A DNA stretch of 64,000 bases from Zhouia amylolytica (GTDB taxonomy: Bacteria; Bacteroidota; Bacteroidia; Flavobacteriales; Flavobacteriaceae). This document shows, piece after piece, positions 32,877 through 43,355 of the stretch; positions within the stretch are counted from its first letter, which is position 1, and each line of letters opens with the position of its first letter. The stretch covers positions 124,001 to 188,000 of the forward strand of contig NZ_FPAG01000008.1 of assembly GCF_900116365.1 (NCBI RefSeq). The letters run 5' to 3'. The notes below the pieces were generated by a model. The model did no database searches and was not told where the DNA came from. It was given only the letters and a program-made list of their open reading frames with translations. The position numbers and the translations under genes are program-made.

Positions 32877-35800
32877 TTATAAATTTTGAAGGTAATTTAT
32901 AGCTTCTTCAATTCCTTTTTTGTGACTCATCTTCTTTAATTCTGAAGGAGATAAACCAAACTCTTGTTTGAAACATCGGGTGAAATATTGGGCATCATTG
33001 TAACCCACCATATAAGAGGCTTCGGAAATTCTATACTTTTGATTTAAAATGAGCATCGCAGCTTTCTTAAGTTTTAGTTTTCTAAAATACTCTTTGAGAT
33101 TTTTACCTGTTATCTCCTGACATTTTTTGTAAATAACCGAATAGCTCATAGAGAGTTCTTCGGTTAAATTTTCCAGTTTGAACTGAGGGTCGTCTATTTT
33201 TTCATTTAAAACATTCGTTAGTTTTTCAATGAATAAAATGTCTTTAGTTTTTTCAGAATCCATGGTAGGTTCAATGAGGGAATCGACCTTAAGTTTTGAA
33301 ATAATAGCGTTATTTCTTTTAATCAAATTTTCGATTCTTACAAGGATCTCTGAGGGGTTAAAGGGTTTATGGATATAAGAAATGGCACCGGTACTTAAGC
33401 CTAATATTTTAGATTCGGTTGCATTTTTAGCAGTCAGTAATATGATAGGAATATGGGCAATGCTTTTAATTTTAAGGAGCTTTTTAGCCATTTCTATCCC
33501 ATCCATTTCCGGCATCATTATGTCACTAATAATGATATCGGGTTGTACTTCTTTGCCTGTTTTGAGTCCTTGCAATCCATTTTCCACCGTTAGTACCGTA
33601 TAATAGGGAGCCAACAAATCTTGTAGAAATAACTGCATTTCTGTATTGTCTTCTACAATTAATATTTTAATATTTTTATTAATAGTATTGGTGTATTCAG
33701 GGTACTCCCACTCTGGTTTTCTTTCCGTGTTGAGGTGTTGATTTAATAGTTTTTCAGTGTTTGATTCTTGTTCATTTTTATTAATGATAATCACCTTATC
33801 ATCATTTTCAAACAAATCGTTATTTGTAGAGAGTGTAATTTTAAAATGGGCTCCTTTAGTTTCCATCGGGATAATTTCAAGTTGCCCATGATGCAAGTCT
33901 ATAAGTTCTTTACAAAGAGCAAGTCCGACTCCTAGCCCTTTCGCTTTTTTACCGGCTTCAGCCTGATAAAAAAGGTTAAATACATTACTGATCTCATCTT
34001 CCGGTATTCCCGGTCCTGAATCAATCACAGAAATTTCTACAGATTTATGCTCAGGAAGAACGGTTAACCTGAGTATTATTTGTCCACCAATGGGTGTTAA
34101 TTTAAAAGCATTGGAAAGTAAATTATATATAATATGTTCAAGCTTTGCGATATCATACCATAGATAAACCGGTTTATCGGGGAATTCCCAGATAAAATCG
34201 ATATTCTTTATTCTTGCATGTTCACTATAAGATAATGCAATTTGTTGCAGGTCTGCTTTAATATCTTGCTTAGAAACATGAATCTTTAATTGATTGAGTT
34301 CCTTATTACGGATGGTGGTAAGTTCGGTGGTAATTCTTGAAAGCCTTTGGGCATTATATTTGATGAGTTTTAAACGTTGTAATAGTTGTTTATTGTTCTG
34401 ATCGACCTTCCTGAACATATCATCCAGGGGGGCAAGAATTAGTGTAAGTGGTGTTTGAATTTCATGAGACATTTTGGCGAAGAAATTCATTTTCATCGCA
34501 TAGAGTTCTTTTTCCTGATTGTATTGCCACTCTTCTTTTATGAGCCTGTTACGCATTTTGTACCAAAGGAATACTCCTGTTATGGCTGATAATATAAGTA
34601 ATAGGTATAGTGCATAGGCCACATTGGTTTGCCACCAGAATGGTTTGATTCTAATATCTAAAGACCGCTGCGGGATATTCCATGATTCTTCATTATTTCC
34701 GGCCTTTACTTCAAAAGTGTAATTTCCTGAAGGGATGTTGGTGTAGGTGGCAATTCTTTGATCTTTTGCCGTAATCCATTTATCGTTAAATCCTTTTAAA
34801 CGGTAAGCATAAACATAGCTTGGTTTTAATACATCATAAATAGCTGAAAAGCGAAAGGAAAAAGAGGACTGATTTGCTGTTAATGTTAGTTTTTCAATTT
34901 CTTCAGGATTATTAGGAAGTCCTTCGCTGATAATTTCATGTACTGGTTTGTTGAGGATCTCAATCTCATTGATAAAAAGTTTAGGAGCCTGTTTTTCTTT
35001 GATCATGTTGTTAGGATCAAATGAATTAACTCCATTGATTCCTCCAAAGAACAGTGTATTATCTGAAGATTTAAATGAGCTTTTAATGATGAACTGATTT
35101 CCTTGCAACCCATCCGCTTCATAAAAGGATTCTAATGATTCTTTGGTTGAATTAAATTTATGGATTCCCTGTTCGCTGGATAGCCAAAGGTTATCGTTGG
35201 TGTCGATCTCGACGGATTTGATATTTATGTTCTTTAACTTTTCATGATTCCGAAATGAGAAGCTGGTGTTTGTCTCCGGATCAAAACGGATTAAATAACC
35301 AGGTCCCGTATTAAACCATAAATTACCTTGACCATCCTCTACAATTCCATAAATATTATAACGTGGTAGTCCGTCTACATTATTTTTAGGTCTGTAGTTA
35401 GCAAATTTAAAATTTGATTCTTGCAGGTTGGTATCATTTTCATGGAACCTGAAAACCCCACCACCGATTACAGAGATCCAAATGGTCTTGTCTTTACTTT
35501 CAAAGAATGTTAATCCAAAGGCTCCTTTTAAACCGTTTGAATTTTTACTATAGTTAGCCAGGAGGTTTTGGTTACTATCAAAGACATGAATTCCGTATAA
35601 AGTATAGACCCAAATTCTATTTTTTGAATCTATATAAAGGTCGAGAACGTTGTTTACATTTATATCAGGTATGTGCTCTTCCAGGGCGAGTTTTTTAAAG
35701 GTATTTGATTTAGGGTTATGAATGTGTAATCCGTTTTGATACGTAGCAATCCACAGGTTACCTTTTTCATCTTCGGTCATTTTTTGAATATACCTACCCG

Positions 35801-37037
35801 GGAAATACAGTTCATTATTTTGGTTGTTGTTGTAATTGATCTTTTTCCCGTTTTTGAGGACTTTGGTAAGCCCCTCACCATCTGTACCTATCCATAAAGT
35901 TTGGTCGTTTGATTTACAAACTGAAAGAACTCTTGTTGGGGTGTTGTCAGGTAAGCCACTAAAATAATTTATTTGAAATTTATTGTTGGCTAATATGTTA
36001 ACGATGCCTCCTTTAACTACGATCCAATGGTTGCCAAAATGATCTTCATCAATATGTCTTATAGTATTATTACTTAATGAATATTTGTTTTGGTATTGAT
36101 GCTTGAAGATCTCTATTTCGTCGGAGTCAGGATCGATCTTAAAAACTCCATCTCCATCTGTACCCGCCCAAATGATACCTTTTGAATCACAGAAAACAGT
36201 TCGAAACATGGTATGTCTGTTTGTATTGGTGTTATTTTGGACAGGATCGTGTTGCTTGAAGGATTGTTGTTTGGGATCGTATGATAACAATCCGTTTTGT
36301 TCTGTAGCAATCCAGAGTTTATCATTTTGATCTGCCGTCAAAAAGATGATGTCGAACAGGTTTTTATTTATGGGAGTTTCTAATTGAATTAATTCCTTTG
36401 TTTTTAAGTTGAAGCTGTAAATGTTGTTATCGGTAGTGCTAATCCATAACATCTTTGGAGTAGTAAAAGTTAAATCTACAATTCCTTCTATATAATTCTT
36501 GTTTTTTGGAAGTGTTAATTGGTGTTTAAATGTGTCGTTCTGGTAATCGTATGAATATAAGTTCCCGGCATTCGATCCAAACCAAACTTCTTCCTGTGCC
36601 TTGGAGGCTATACTCGTGATATTACCTGTGTTAATGTATTTGGAAAAGTCCGCTATGTTATATGATTCATCAAATTTAACCAGGTGACTGCTTCGAGATG
36701 CCAGCCAAAAATTATTGTTATGGTCTTTTTCAAACTCTACTTCTCTGTTACCGGTATAATTTTCACCAAAAAAATGGGTGTAGGGTAATTTGATATAATC
36801 ATAACCATCAAATTTATAGATCCCATTTAAATCGGTTATCCATATATATCCATTAGCGTCTGTTTCAATCTGCGATGTCAGATTGAATTTTTTATTTAAA
36901 TGTTTAAAATTGTTGTTGGTTTGTCCGTTTGAAAACTTTATGCTACTTATTAGCAGTATTAAAACAATCCACCCAACCCGAAAATTCAGGGTATAATTTA
37001 TAATGATGTTTCTTAAGATTGTTTTTTCCGTATTCAT
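32877..37037 (-). CDS. Hybrid two-component system sensor/regulator (HTCS)
   Basis: A 1386-aa membrane protein combining sensor, kinase and transcription factor. After an N-terminal signal/helix (about 20-38), residues 45-700 form two periplasmic reg_prop propellers with repeats like IWAGTDGDGVFKID and LWIATYQNGLHIHNP. A Y_Y_Y domain lies near 735-790 (YAYRLKGFNDKWITA). A transmembrane helix (about 804-826), HisKA with KMSHEIQTPL (His858), HATPase (about 940-1060), receiver (about 1123-1240, phospho-acceptor Asp1172 in SDIMMPEMDG) and AraC-type helix-turn-helix (about 1270-1380) follow. It is divergent from the second SusC operon and should activate it on binding a specific oligosaccharide. 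Confidence 0.95.
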   Translation of the reverse strand: MNTEKTILRNIIINYTLNFRVGWIVLILLISSIKFSNGQTNNNFKHLNKKFNLTSQIETDANGYIWITDLNGIYKFDGYDYIKLPYTHFFGENYTGNREVEFEKDHNNNFWLASRSSHLVKFDESYNIADFSKYINTGNITSIASKAQEEVWFGSNAGNLYSYDYQNDTFKHQLTLPKNKNYIEGIVDLTFTTPKMLWISTTDNNIYSFNLKTKELIQLETPINKNLFDIIFLTADQNDKLWIATEQNGLLSYDPKQQSFKQHDPVQNNTNTNRHTMFRTVFCDSKGIIWAGTDGDGVFKIDPDSDEIEIFKHQYQNKYSLSNNTIRHIDEDHFGNHWIVVKGGIVNILANNKFQINYFSGLPDNTPTRVLSVCKSNDQTLWIGTDGEGLTKVLKNGKKINYNNNQNNELYFPGRYIQKMTEDEKGNLWIATYQNGLHIHNPKSNTFKKLALEEHIPDINVNNVLDLYIDSKNRIWVYTLYGIHVFDSNQNLLANYSKNSNGLKGAFGLTFFESKDKTIWISVIGGGVFRFHENDTNLQESNFKFANYRPKNNVDGLPRYNIYGIVEDGQGNLWFNTGPGYLIRFDPETNTSFSFRNHEKLKNINIKSVEIDTNDNLWLSSEQGIHKFNSTKESLESFYEADGLQGNQFIIKSSFKSSDNTLFFGGINGVNSFDPNNMIKEKQAPKLFINEIEILNKPVHEIISEGLPNNPEEIEKLTLTANQSSFSFRFSAIYDVLKPSYVYAYRLKGFNDKWITAKDQRIATYTNIPSGNYTFEVKAGNNEESWNIPQRSLDIRIKPFWWQTNVAYALYLLLILSAITGVFLWYKMRNRLIKEEWQYNQEKELYAMKMNFFAKMSHEIQTPLTLILAPLDDMFRKVDQNNKQLLQRLKLIKYNAQRLSRITTELTTIRNKELNQLKIHVSKQDIKADLQQIALSYSEHARIKNIDFIWEFPDKPVYLWYDIAKLEHIIYNLLSNAFKLTPIGGQIILRLTVLPEHKSVEISVIDSGPGIPEDEISNVFNLFYQAEAGKKAKGLGVGLALCKELIDLHHGQLEIIPMETKGAHFKITLSTNNDLFENDDKVIIINKNEQESNTEKLLNQHLNTERKPEWEYPEYTNTINKNIKILIVEDNTEMQLFLQDLLAPYYTVLTVENGLQGLKTGKEVQPDIIISDIMMPEMDGIEMAKKLLKIKSIAHIPIILLTAKNATESKILGLSTGAISYIHKPFNPSEILVRIENLIKRNNAIISKLKVDSLIEPTMDSEKTKDILFIEKLTNVLNEKIDDPQFKLENLTEELSMSYSVIYKKCQEITGKNLKEYFRKLKLKKAAMLILNQKYRISEASYMVGYNDAQYFTRCFKQEFGLSPSELKKMSHKKGIEEAINYLQNL

Positions 37038-37315
37038 GAATATTTGGTTAAAATATTAATGGATTTCGCACTAATAATTCCTTAACAAATATTTGTAAAA
37101 AACTTCACATATCCATGTTTTGAGTTGGTTTTAGGGGGGATAAATGAATATGTCATGGTTTTTTGATGAAAATATCCTGCCTCTTCGCGCAACAAAATTT
37201 AAAGATTTGTAAACAGTCAATTTGAATGTTAATAGAACATTAAGACTTCTGATGTGATATTAAAAATTCTGAATTGAATTGAGAACAAAATTAACCAATA
37301 ACAAAATTATTAACT

Positions 37316-40300
37316 ATGAGAAAGCTGACTAATAAGGTCTTTTTGCTTTTTGGCTTATTACTTCTGATGAGTTTTGTATCTGTAAATGCACAGGAAAAAC
37401 AAGTTACAGGGGTTGTAAAAGATTCTGAAACCGGTGTACCAATACCGGGTGTAAATATCTTAATTAAAAACACAAGTCGAGGAACCACTACTAATTTTGA
37501 TGGTGCCTATACTATTGATGCCAATGCGAATGATGTTTTGGTATTTACTTATTTGGGGTACAAAAGCCTGGAGCAAACTGTGGGAAACCAAACAACTATT
37601 AATGTTTCATTAACTATTGAAGCTTCTCAACTCGACGAAGTTGTAGTAGTAGGATATGGAACTCAAAAAAGAACTAATGTAACCAGTTCGGTTGCTACTG
37701 TTGATATGGAAGAAGCTTTGGGGGACCGACCTGTATCGAGTACTGCCCAGGTACTCCAGGGAACCTCTCCTGGATTGGAGATTGTAACGGGGTCAGGAAG
37801 ACCTGGTCAGGGGTCATCTATTAATATCCGGGGATTTACTTCTATCAACGGAGGTGACCCGCTTATTTTGGTAGATGATGCTGAGGTACCTTCTATCGAT
37901 GATATCAACCCAAATGATATTGAATCTGTATCAGTATTAAAAGATGCAGCAGCTGCTTCTATTTATGGAGCCAGAGGTGCTTTTGGTGTTGTTTTAATAA
38001 CGACCAAAAAGGGGAGGAGAAATACAAAACCTACGGTTAATTATTCTGTGAATACTGCGATGACTTATGGTACGGATTTACCCGAAAAACTTGGATTAGA
38101 TGCTACAGTACGTAAATACCAAGAATGGGAAATACAGAATAAGGCCGGAAGAGATGTCGATACCTGGGTGTCATTTTTAGATGATTATGCTGTTAACCCC
38201 TCTAATTATCCAGAAGGTTTTGCGGTAGACCAGTTCGGTACAAATTATCCGCTCAGACCTACCAGGGACTGGTGGGATTTAGCCTTTACCGAAGGATTAG
38301 AAACGATTCATAATTTTGATTATTCAGGTGGTAGTGAAAACACCAACTACAGAGTGTCCGTAGGTTATACTGATCAGGATGGTATTTTGATCACCGGAAA
38401 GGATTCGTATAAACGTTATAATTTGAATGCTACCCTTAATACTGATCTTTCTGATCAGATTACTATGAGTGCCAGCTTTTTTTATAAAAATGATCTAAGA
38501 AAGACTCCGAATGTAATGTGGAGAGCTTTTGGATATGGGGTATTGACCGGACCATGGGCAAATTCAGGTTATTATGATGATGCTCAAACCGGAGAATCTA
38601 TTCCGTATGCTACCCCAAACAATTTCCTTAGGTTGGAACCTGTGGTTCGTGACTTTGGAGATGATATTCGTTTAAATGGTAGTTTAACCTGGAAACCTCT
38701 GGATGGACTTTCATTCAGATCGGCATATACCTTTAATAAGACCACTAATAATAGAAATAGTGTTACAACGGGAAGTGTCTATAAGGATCCGGTGGGTACT
38801 CAGGACGTGATCTTCGGTCAGAACACAAATTATTATAAGTCAACCAATACGGTAAATTATCATTCGTTGAACCTGAGAGCCAATTACGAAAAGGCTTTTG
38901 GTGACCATAATTTTGGAGCCATGATTGGTTTGAATTATGAAAAAGCAGAACGTGAAGGATTTAATGCCAGCAGACAAGATTTAATAAATATTGATCTTCC
39001 TGCATTAAGCACGGCTACCGGTCAACCTTTTGTAGGCGACAGTTATTATGATTGGGCTGTTGCCGGTTATTTTGCCAGGGTAAACTATAATTATAAAGAG
39101 AAGTATCTATTGGAATTATCCTCCAGATATGACGGATCGTCCCGTTTTGCGAAAGGAGATCGCTATGTGTTTTTGCCATCGGCATCGGCGGGTTGGGTAG
39201 TTACGAATGAGTCATTTATGGAAGCTCTTAAACCGGCTATTTCTTATTTGAAATTCCGAGGATCTTATGGTGAAATCGGGAATCAACGAGTGACCCGATT
39301 TGGTGTACAGGATTACTACCCATATTTACCAACCTATCCGGTAGGGGAATCGGAATGGGTTAATGATGAAAATATAAACTTTGTTACTTTGTTTGCTCCA
39401 CAATTGGTAAGTGCCGGGTTTACATGGGAAACCGTTCGAACACTTGATGTAGGGGCAGAGTTAGCCTTTTTTAATAATCGATTGTCCAGTACATTTTCCT
39501 GGTATCAAAGAGAGACTTTGGGAATGCTAAATGAAGCAATTGAATTACCGACCGTTTTAGGTACGGGCGCTCCTCTTCAAAATGCTGCGGATTTAGAGAC
39601 CAAAGGTTGGGATCTGACACTGGAGTGGAAGGACAGAATTGGAGAGAATTTTAAATATTCTATCGGAGGAAATCTATATGATAGCAGATCTTATATAACA
39701 CGTGTTGAAAATCAGAGTGGGACTATTGACGGTCTTTATGTAGGCAAAGAGTTAGGCGAATTATGGGGCTATGAGGCTGATGGACTTTACAGCGTTGATA
39801 ATTTTGAAGAGGCTATCCCTGGGGCTTTCACAGATTTTTTCACTTTAAAGGACGGTATTGCTCCATTTGAAAACAGGGATCATTTGCCGGGCGATGTTCG
39901 TTTTAAAGATTTGAATGGCGATGGTGTTGTAAACGATGGATTAAGGACTTTGGAAGATCATGGAGATCTTAGACGTATAGGTAATAACAGAAGGAGATAT
40001 CAATATGGAATTACAGGTTCGGCTGCGTATAAAAGCTTTTCATTATCCTTCTTTTTACAAGGTGTAGGAAAGAGAAACAGAAACATATATACTCCTGTGA
40101 TGTTTCCTATAATTTCTGAATTTTATTCGGGGATACTTACCCATCAGGCAGATGCATGGTCTGCAGAAAATCAGGATGCATTTTACCCGCGGATTTTAAG
40201 TAGAAATTACGGATTGGCTGGTACACCTAACTCGAGATATTTATTTGACGTTTCTTATTTAACCATTAAAAATATCTCACTTGCCTATGAACTTCCGAGA

Positions 40301-40474
40301 GCGTTTTTGGATAAGATGAATATTAAAAAACTAAGATTGTCATTGTCAGGAGAGAACCTATACACTTTTGATAACCTTCCTAAGGGTGTAGCGAGTGATC
40401 TGCAGGCAGAGAGTGCTGGTGCGGGGTATCCGTTGCTTCGAAAGTATAGTCTCGGGATTAATGTTTCATTTTAA
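37316..40474 (+). CDS. SusC-like TonB-dependent receptor (second pair)
   Basis: A 1052-aa outer-membrane receptor without STN domain, in keeping with control by the HTCS and not by a sigma/anti-sigma pair. Signal peptide 1-25 (LLFGLLLLMSFVSVNAQ), carboxypeptidase-like domain about 28-105 (VTGVVKDSETGVPIPGVNIL), TonB box/plug with LDEVVVVGYGTQKRTNVTSS and VSVLKDAAAASIYGARGAFG, then the barrel. SusD starts 12 bp after it. The divergent 278-bp region 37038-37315 holds the promoters of both this operon and the HTCS; I could not fix the exact elements. Confidence 0.93.
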   Translation: MRKLTNKVFLLFGLLLLMSFVSVNAQEKQVTGVVKDSETGVPIPGVNILIKNTSRGTTTNFDGAYTIDANANDVLVFTYLGYKSLEQTVGNQTTINVSLTIEASQLDEVVVVGYGTQKRTNVTSSVATVDMEEALGDRPVSSTAQVLQGTSPGLEIVTGSGRPGQGSSINIRGFTSINGGDPLILVDDAEVPSIDDINPNDIESVSVLKDAAAASIYGARGAFGVVLITTKKGRRNTKPTVNYSVNTAMTYGTDLPEKLGLDATVRKYQEWEIQNKAGRDVDTWVSFLDDYAVNPSNYPEGFAVDQFGTNYPLRPTRDWWDLAFTEGLETIHNFDYSGGSENTNYRVSVGYTDQDGILITGKDSYKRYNLNATLNTDLSDQITMSASFFYKNDLRKTPNVMWRAFGYGVLTGPWANSGYYDDAQTGESIPYATPNNFLRLEPVVRDFGDDIRLNGSLTWKPLDGLSFRSAYTFNKTTNNRNSVTTGSVYKDPVGTQDVIFGQNTNYYKSTNTVNYHSLNLRANYEKAFGDHNFGAMIGLNYEKAEREGFNASRQDLINIDLPALSTATGQPFVGDSYYDWAVAGYFARVNYNYKEKYLLELSSRYDGSSRFAKGDRYVFLPSASAGWVVTNESFMEALKPAISYLKFRGSYGEIGNQRVTRFGVQDYYPYLPTYPVGESEWVNDENINFVTLFAPQLVSAGFTWETVRTLDVGAELAFFNNRLSSTFSWYQRETLGMLNEAIELPTVLGTGAPLQNAADLETKGWDLTLEWKDRIGENFKYSIGGNLYDSRSYITRVENQSGTIDGLYVGKELGELWGYEADGLYSVDNFEEAIPGAFTDFFTLKDGIAPFENRDHLPGDVRFKDLNGDGVVNDGLRTLEDHGDLRRIGNNRRRYQYGITGSAAYKSFSLSFFLQGVGKRNRNIYTPVMFPIISEFYSGILTHQADAWSAENQDAFYPRILSRNYGLAGTPNSRYLFDVSYLTIKNISLAYELPRAFLDKMNIKKLRLSLSGENLYTFDNLPKGVASDLQAESAGAGYPLLRKYSLGINVSF

Positions 40475-40486
40475 AAAATAGAAGAG

Positions 40487-42361
40487 ATGAAGAATAATAT
40501 AAAATATATAGATAAGCTGTTGGTTGCCTTAGCATTAATTTTAATGGTCTCGTGCGATACAGAGGAGTTTTTAGACCGATCACCGCGAGAGGAATTACCA
40601 GGGCAAGATGTATTTAATAATAGCGGAAGTATCAGAACTTATGCCTGGCAGTTTTATGATGCCTTTCCTGCCTACGACCAACGTGGTTGGTATGGGGGCA
40701 CTGATCAAGTTCATGGTAGTAAATCTACCATTCAGTTAAGAAGAGGAGTTAGTAATCTAGCCATGTGGGCGGATAATGATTCTGATTTAATGATGAGGGG
40801 TGGCCAGAATACTGAGTCTGATTGGATATGGAATCGTGTGGACACACCGAATTCGAGTTATGATTATTCTGCTGCTTACCAAAATATAAGAGCTATTAAC
40901 TTAATGCTGGATGGATTGGAAAAATCTACCGCATTACAGGAGGCGGAACTAAACCATTGGAAAGCTGTAGGTCTCTTTTTCAGGGCATATAATCATTCAG
41001 ATTTATTGAACCGTTATGGAGATATAGTTTATGTAGATGAATTACTTAACGATGCCAGTGATGAATTATATGCAGCAAGAACACCAAGAGATGAAGTAGC
41101 CTCTATGATTTTAGGTGACTTAATCTGGGCAAGAGATCATGTTGAGTCTTCGTTTAATGAGCATTCAAATGCTATAAACAGGGATGCTATAAATGCCTTT
41201 ATTTCCAGATTTGGATTGCGTGAAGGTACCTGGAGGAAGTATCACGGTTTGGGAGAGGTTAATAAATATCTGGAGGCTTCGGTAGCAGCCGGGGAGGAAT
41301 TATTGCCGAAATATCAATTGCATCCCAATTATGATGAGGTTTTTAACAGTGAGGATTTATCCGGAGTTAATGGCATTATTCTTTACAAGCGTTATGAGGA
41401 AGGAATTACAGTACATCGAACTACTCAGGAAACCCGAAATGGAAATGCTGGAGAGGATCTCACAAAAAAAGCTGCGGATCTTTACTTAATGACCGACGGA
41501 CAAACACGCTGGACCAGTACTTTGTTTGAGGGGGATGATTCCTTCAATGCAGAGACCCGTAACCGGGATCTACGGTTTTATTATACCATTACACCACCAT
41601 ATATTGTTGACCTTAATGGCGGGCAATGGAATCCGACGGCCAATCCTTCTGACGCTGAGTTTTTCCCATTTATGGAGTCTTTATCAGATGACTTACATAA
41701 AACTCTTCCTTCTGATGACTGGAGAGGTTCCTTAACAAGAGCTCAACCAAATTTTGTATTGAATCCTTTAGAAGGATGGAATACTACTGCTACCGGCTAT
41801 CGTTGTTGGAAATTTTACAACAGGCTTGTAACCGGAAACAATAATGTGGATATCAATGATGCTCCGATTTTTAGAATAGGAGAGGTTATGGTGAACTATG
41901 CTGAGGCTATGTATGAGTTGGGGAGATTTAATCAAACAGTTGCAGACGAAACCATAAATTTATTAAGGGACCGTGGAGGTGTTGCTCACCTTGCTGTAGG
42001 AGCCGAGCCATCGGATCCGACCCGTGATTCAGATATTACACCGACACTTTGGGAAATACGTCGTGAAAGGGCTATCGAGCTCATGGCGGAAGGGTTTCGG
42101 TTTGATGATATCAGACGTTGGAGAAAAGGATCTTATCTCAATGAACAAAAATTGGGGAGATGGATAGACAAAACCAGTACTAATTTAAATACGGGCTATT
42201 TCTTTTCAAGTATGCCGATTCAAAACGGAGCAGATAAAGGTTATATCGCAATGGATGGGGTTCCACCAGTTTGGCCGGAATATTACTATCTGCAACCGAT
42301 TCCGATTAATGAATTAATTCTAAACTCTAATTTAACACAGAACCCAGGTTGGGAGCAATAA
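40487..42361 (+). CDS. SusD/RagB-family lipoprotein (second pair)
   Basis: A 624-aa surface lipoprotein; lipobox LMVSC. The start of the mature protein (DTEEFLDRSPREELPG) is typical of SusD. Later family segments include FFRAYNHSDLLNRYGDIVYV, RIGEVMVNYAEAMYELG and EIRRERAIELMAEGFRFDDI, with RRWRKG after it, and the end PIPINELILNSNLTQNPGWE. It pairs with the SusC upstream (12-bp gap) to bind and import an oligosaccharide. The F5/8C lipoprotein gene follows 16 bp later in the same operon. Confidence 0.93.
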   Translation: MKNNIKYIDKLLVALALILMVSCDTEEFLDRSPREELPGQDVFNNSGSIRTYAWQFYDAFPAYDQRGWYGGTDQVHGSKSTIQLRRGVSNLAMWADNDSDLMMRGGQNTESDWIWNRVDTPNSSYDYSAAYQNIRAINLMLDGLEKSTALQEAELNHWKAVGLFFRAYNHSDLLNRYGDIVYVDELLNDASDELYAARTPRDEVASMILGDLIWARDHVESSFNEHSNAINRDAINAFISRFGLREGTWRKYHGLGEVNKYLEASVAAGEELLPKYQLHPNYDEVFNSEDLSGVNGIILYKRYEEGITVHRTTQETRNGNAGEDLTKKAADLYLMTDGQTRWTSTLFEGDDSFNAETRNRDLRFYYTITPPYIVDLNGGQWNPTANPSDAEFFPFMESLSDDLHKTLPSDDWRGSLTRAQPNFVLNPLEGWNTTATGYRCWKFYNRLVTGNNNVDINDAPIFRIGEVMVNYAEAMYELGRFNQTVADETINLLRDRGGVAHLAVGAEPSDPTRDSDITPTLWEIRRERAIELMAEGFRFDDIRRWRKGSYLNEQKLGRWIDKTSTNLNTGYFFSSMPIQNGADKGYIAMDGVPPVWPEYYYLQPIPINELILNSNLTQNPGWEQ

Positions 42362-42377
42362 TTAAAAAGGATAAATC

Positions 42378-43199
42378 ATGAAAAAACAATATTGCAGGCT
42401 TATAAGAGTGTTTGTTTTGTCTGGTTTCATACTGGGCTTTACAGCATGTTCGGAGGACGATTCTGAAATTGTAGTGGGAGGATTACCTGAGGCTTCTTTC
42501 GAAGCTTCAAATATAACGATTGAGACTGGTGAAACTATAACGTTTAATAATACTACCGAAGGTGAATATACACAGGCAAGTTGGTATTTTGAAGGGGGCT
42601 CTCCGTCTGTGAGTAATTACTATAACCCTGAGGTTACCTACAATGATCCGGGTGTTTATGATGTGAATTTAATAGTTCGAAATGAAAATGGTAAATCGGA
42701 GGTAAGGAGACAGGATCATATTACGGTGAGCGCCCCACCTATTTATGGTAGTCCAGACCGGCCATTATCAACAACTAATTGGACTGTTCATTCGGCAACT
42801 ACTGAGCAATCGGGAAGGGAAAAGGAATATTTAATTGATGGGGATGTAAATACATTTTGGCATAGCAGATGGTCGGAAGAACCTTTTGGTGATCTTCCCG
42901 AAGATTTTGTAATCGATATGGGTGCCATAGAAGCAGTTTCCGGGTTTCTGATAACCCAGAGGCAATATAATGGTCGTGCAGGTTCTTATAATGTTCACGC
43001 TAAGGATATTGTGCTGGAAGGAAGTGTCGACAATAACTCCTGGATGCCATTGCTTGAAGCACAATTGGAGCAGAAAGATGAAACCCAGGCCGTTACTTTA
43101 ACAGTTACCGGTACGGAAGAATTCAGGTATTTCAGGGTGACCGTATTGACAGCCTACAATAGTGTTTATACTGCTATTGCTGAAATAAAAGCTTTCTAA
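42378..43199 (+). CDS. Surface glycan-binding lipoprotein with PKD and F5/8C domains
   Basis: A 273-aa lipoprotein (lipobox GFTAC) occupying the SusE/F position after SusD. Residues about 35-118 are a PKD-type Ig fold (ITFNNTTEGEYTQASWYFEG, YNDPGVYDVNLIVRNENG). Residues about 125-273 are a discoidin/F5/8 type C domain: LIDGDVNTFWHSRWSE, FVIDMGAIEAVSGFLITQRQ and EFRYFRVTVLTAYN. Such domains bind sugar at the loop end of the sandwich. The F5/8C part is clearly related to the C-terminal domain of the next gene product. It probably catches the polymer at the cell surface. Confidence 0.85.
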   Translation: MKKQYCRLIRVFVLSGFILGFTACSEDDSEIVVGGLPEASFEASNITIETGETITFNNTTEGEYTQASWYFEGGSPSVSNYYNPEVTYNDPGVYDVNLIVRNENGKSEVRRQDHITVSAPPIYGSPDRPLSTTNWTVHSATTEQSGREKEYLIDGDVNTFWHSRWSEEPFGDLPEDFVIDMGAIEAVSGFLITQRQYNGRAGSYNVHAKDIVLEGSVDNNSWMPLLEAQLEQKDETQAVTLTVTGTEEFRYFRVTVLTAYNSVYTAIAEIKAF

Positions 43200-43295
43200 T
43201 CTAAAGTACAAACCATTATTATTCAATTTTAATGGAATAAACCAATAGGTAAGGTTATGTATTACTTACATGTTTTTGTTTTATAGTTTTAAAAT

Positions 43296-43326
43296 GTGAC
43301 CCAGTGTAACACAATGCCTGGGTCAC
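43296..43326 (+). terminator. Hairpin between the PKD lipoprotein and peptidase genes
   Basis: GTGACCCAG (43296-43304) pairs perfectly with CTGGGTCAC (43318-43326). Ts lie before the stem and As after it, so the better terminator reading is on the minus strand; on the plus strand it is a stable leader or attenuating hairpin 30 bp before the next ATG. Confidence 0.5.
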
Positions 43327-43355
43327 AAAAAAAATGATTGAAAAAAGAAAAAGAA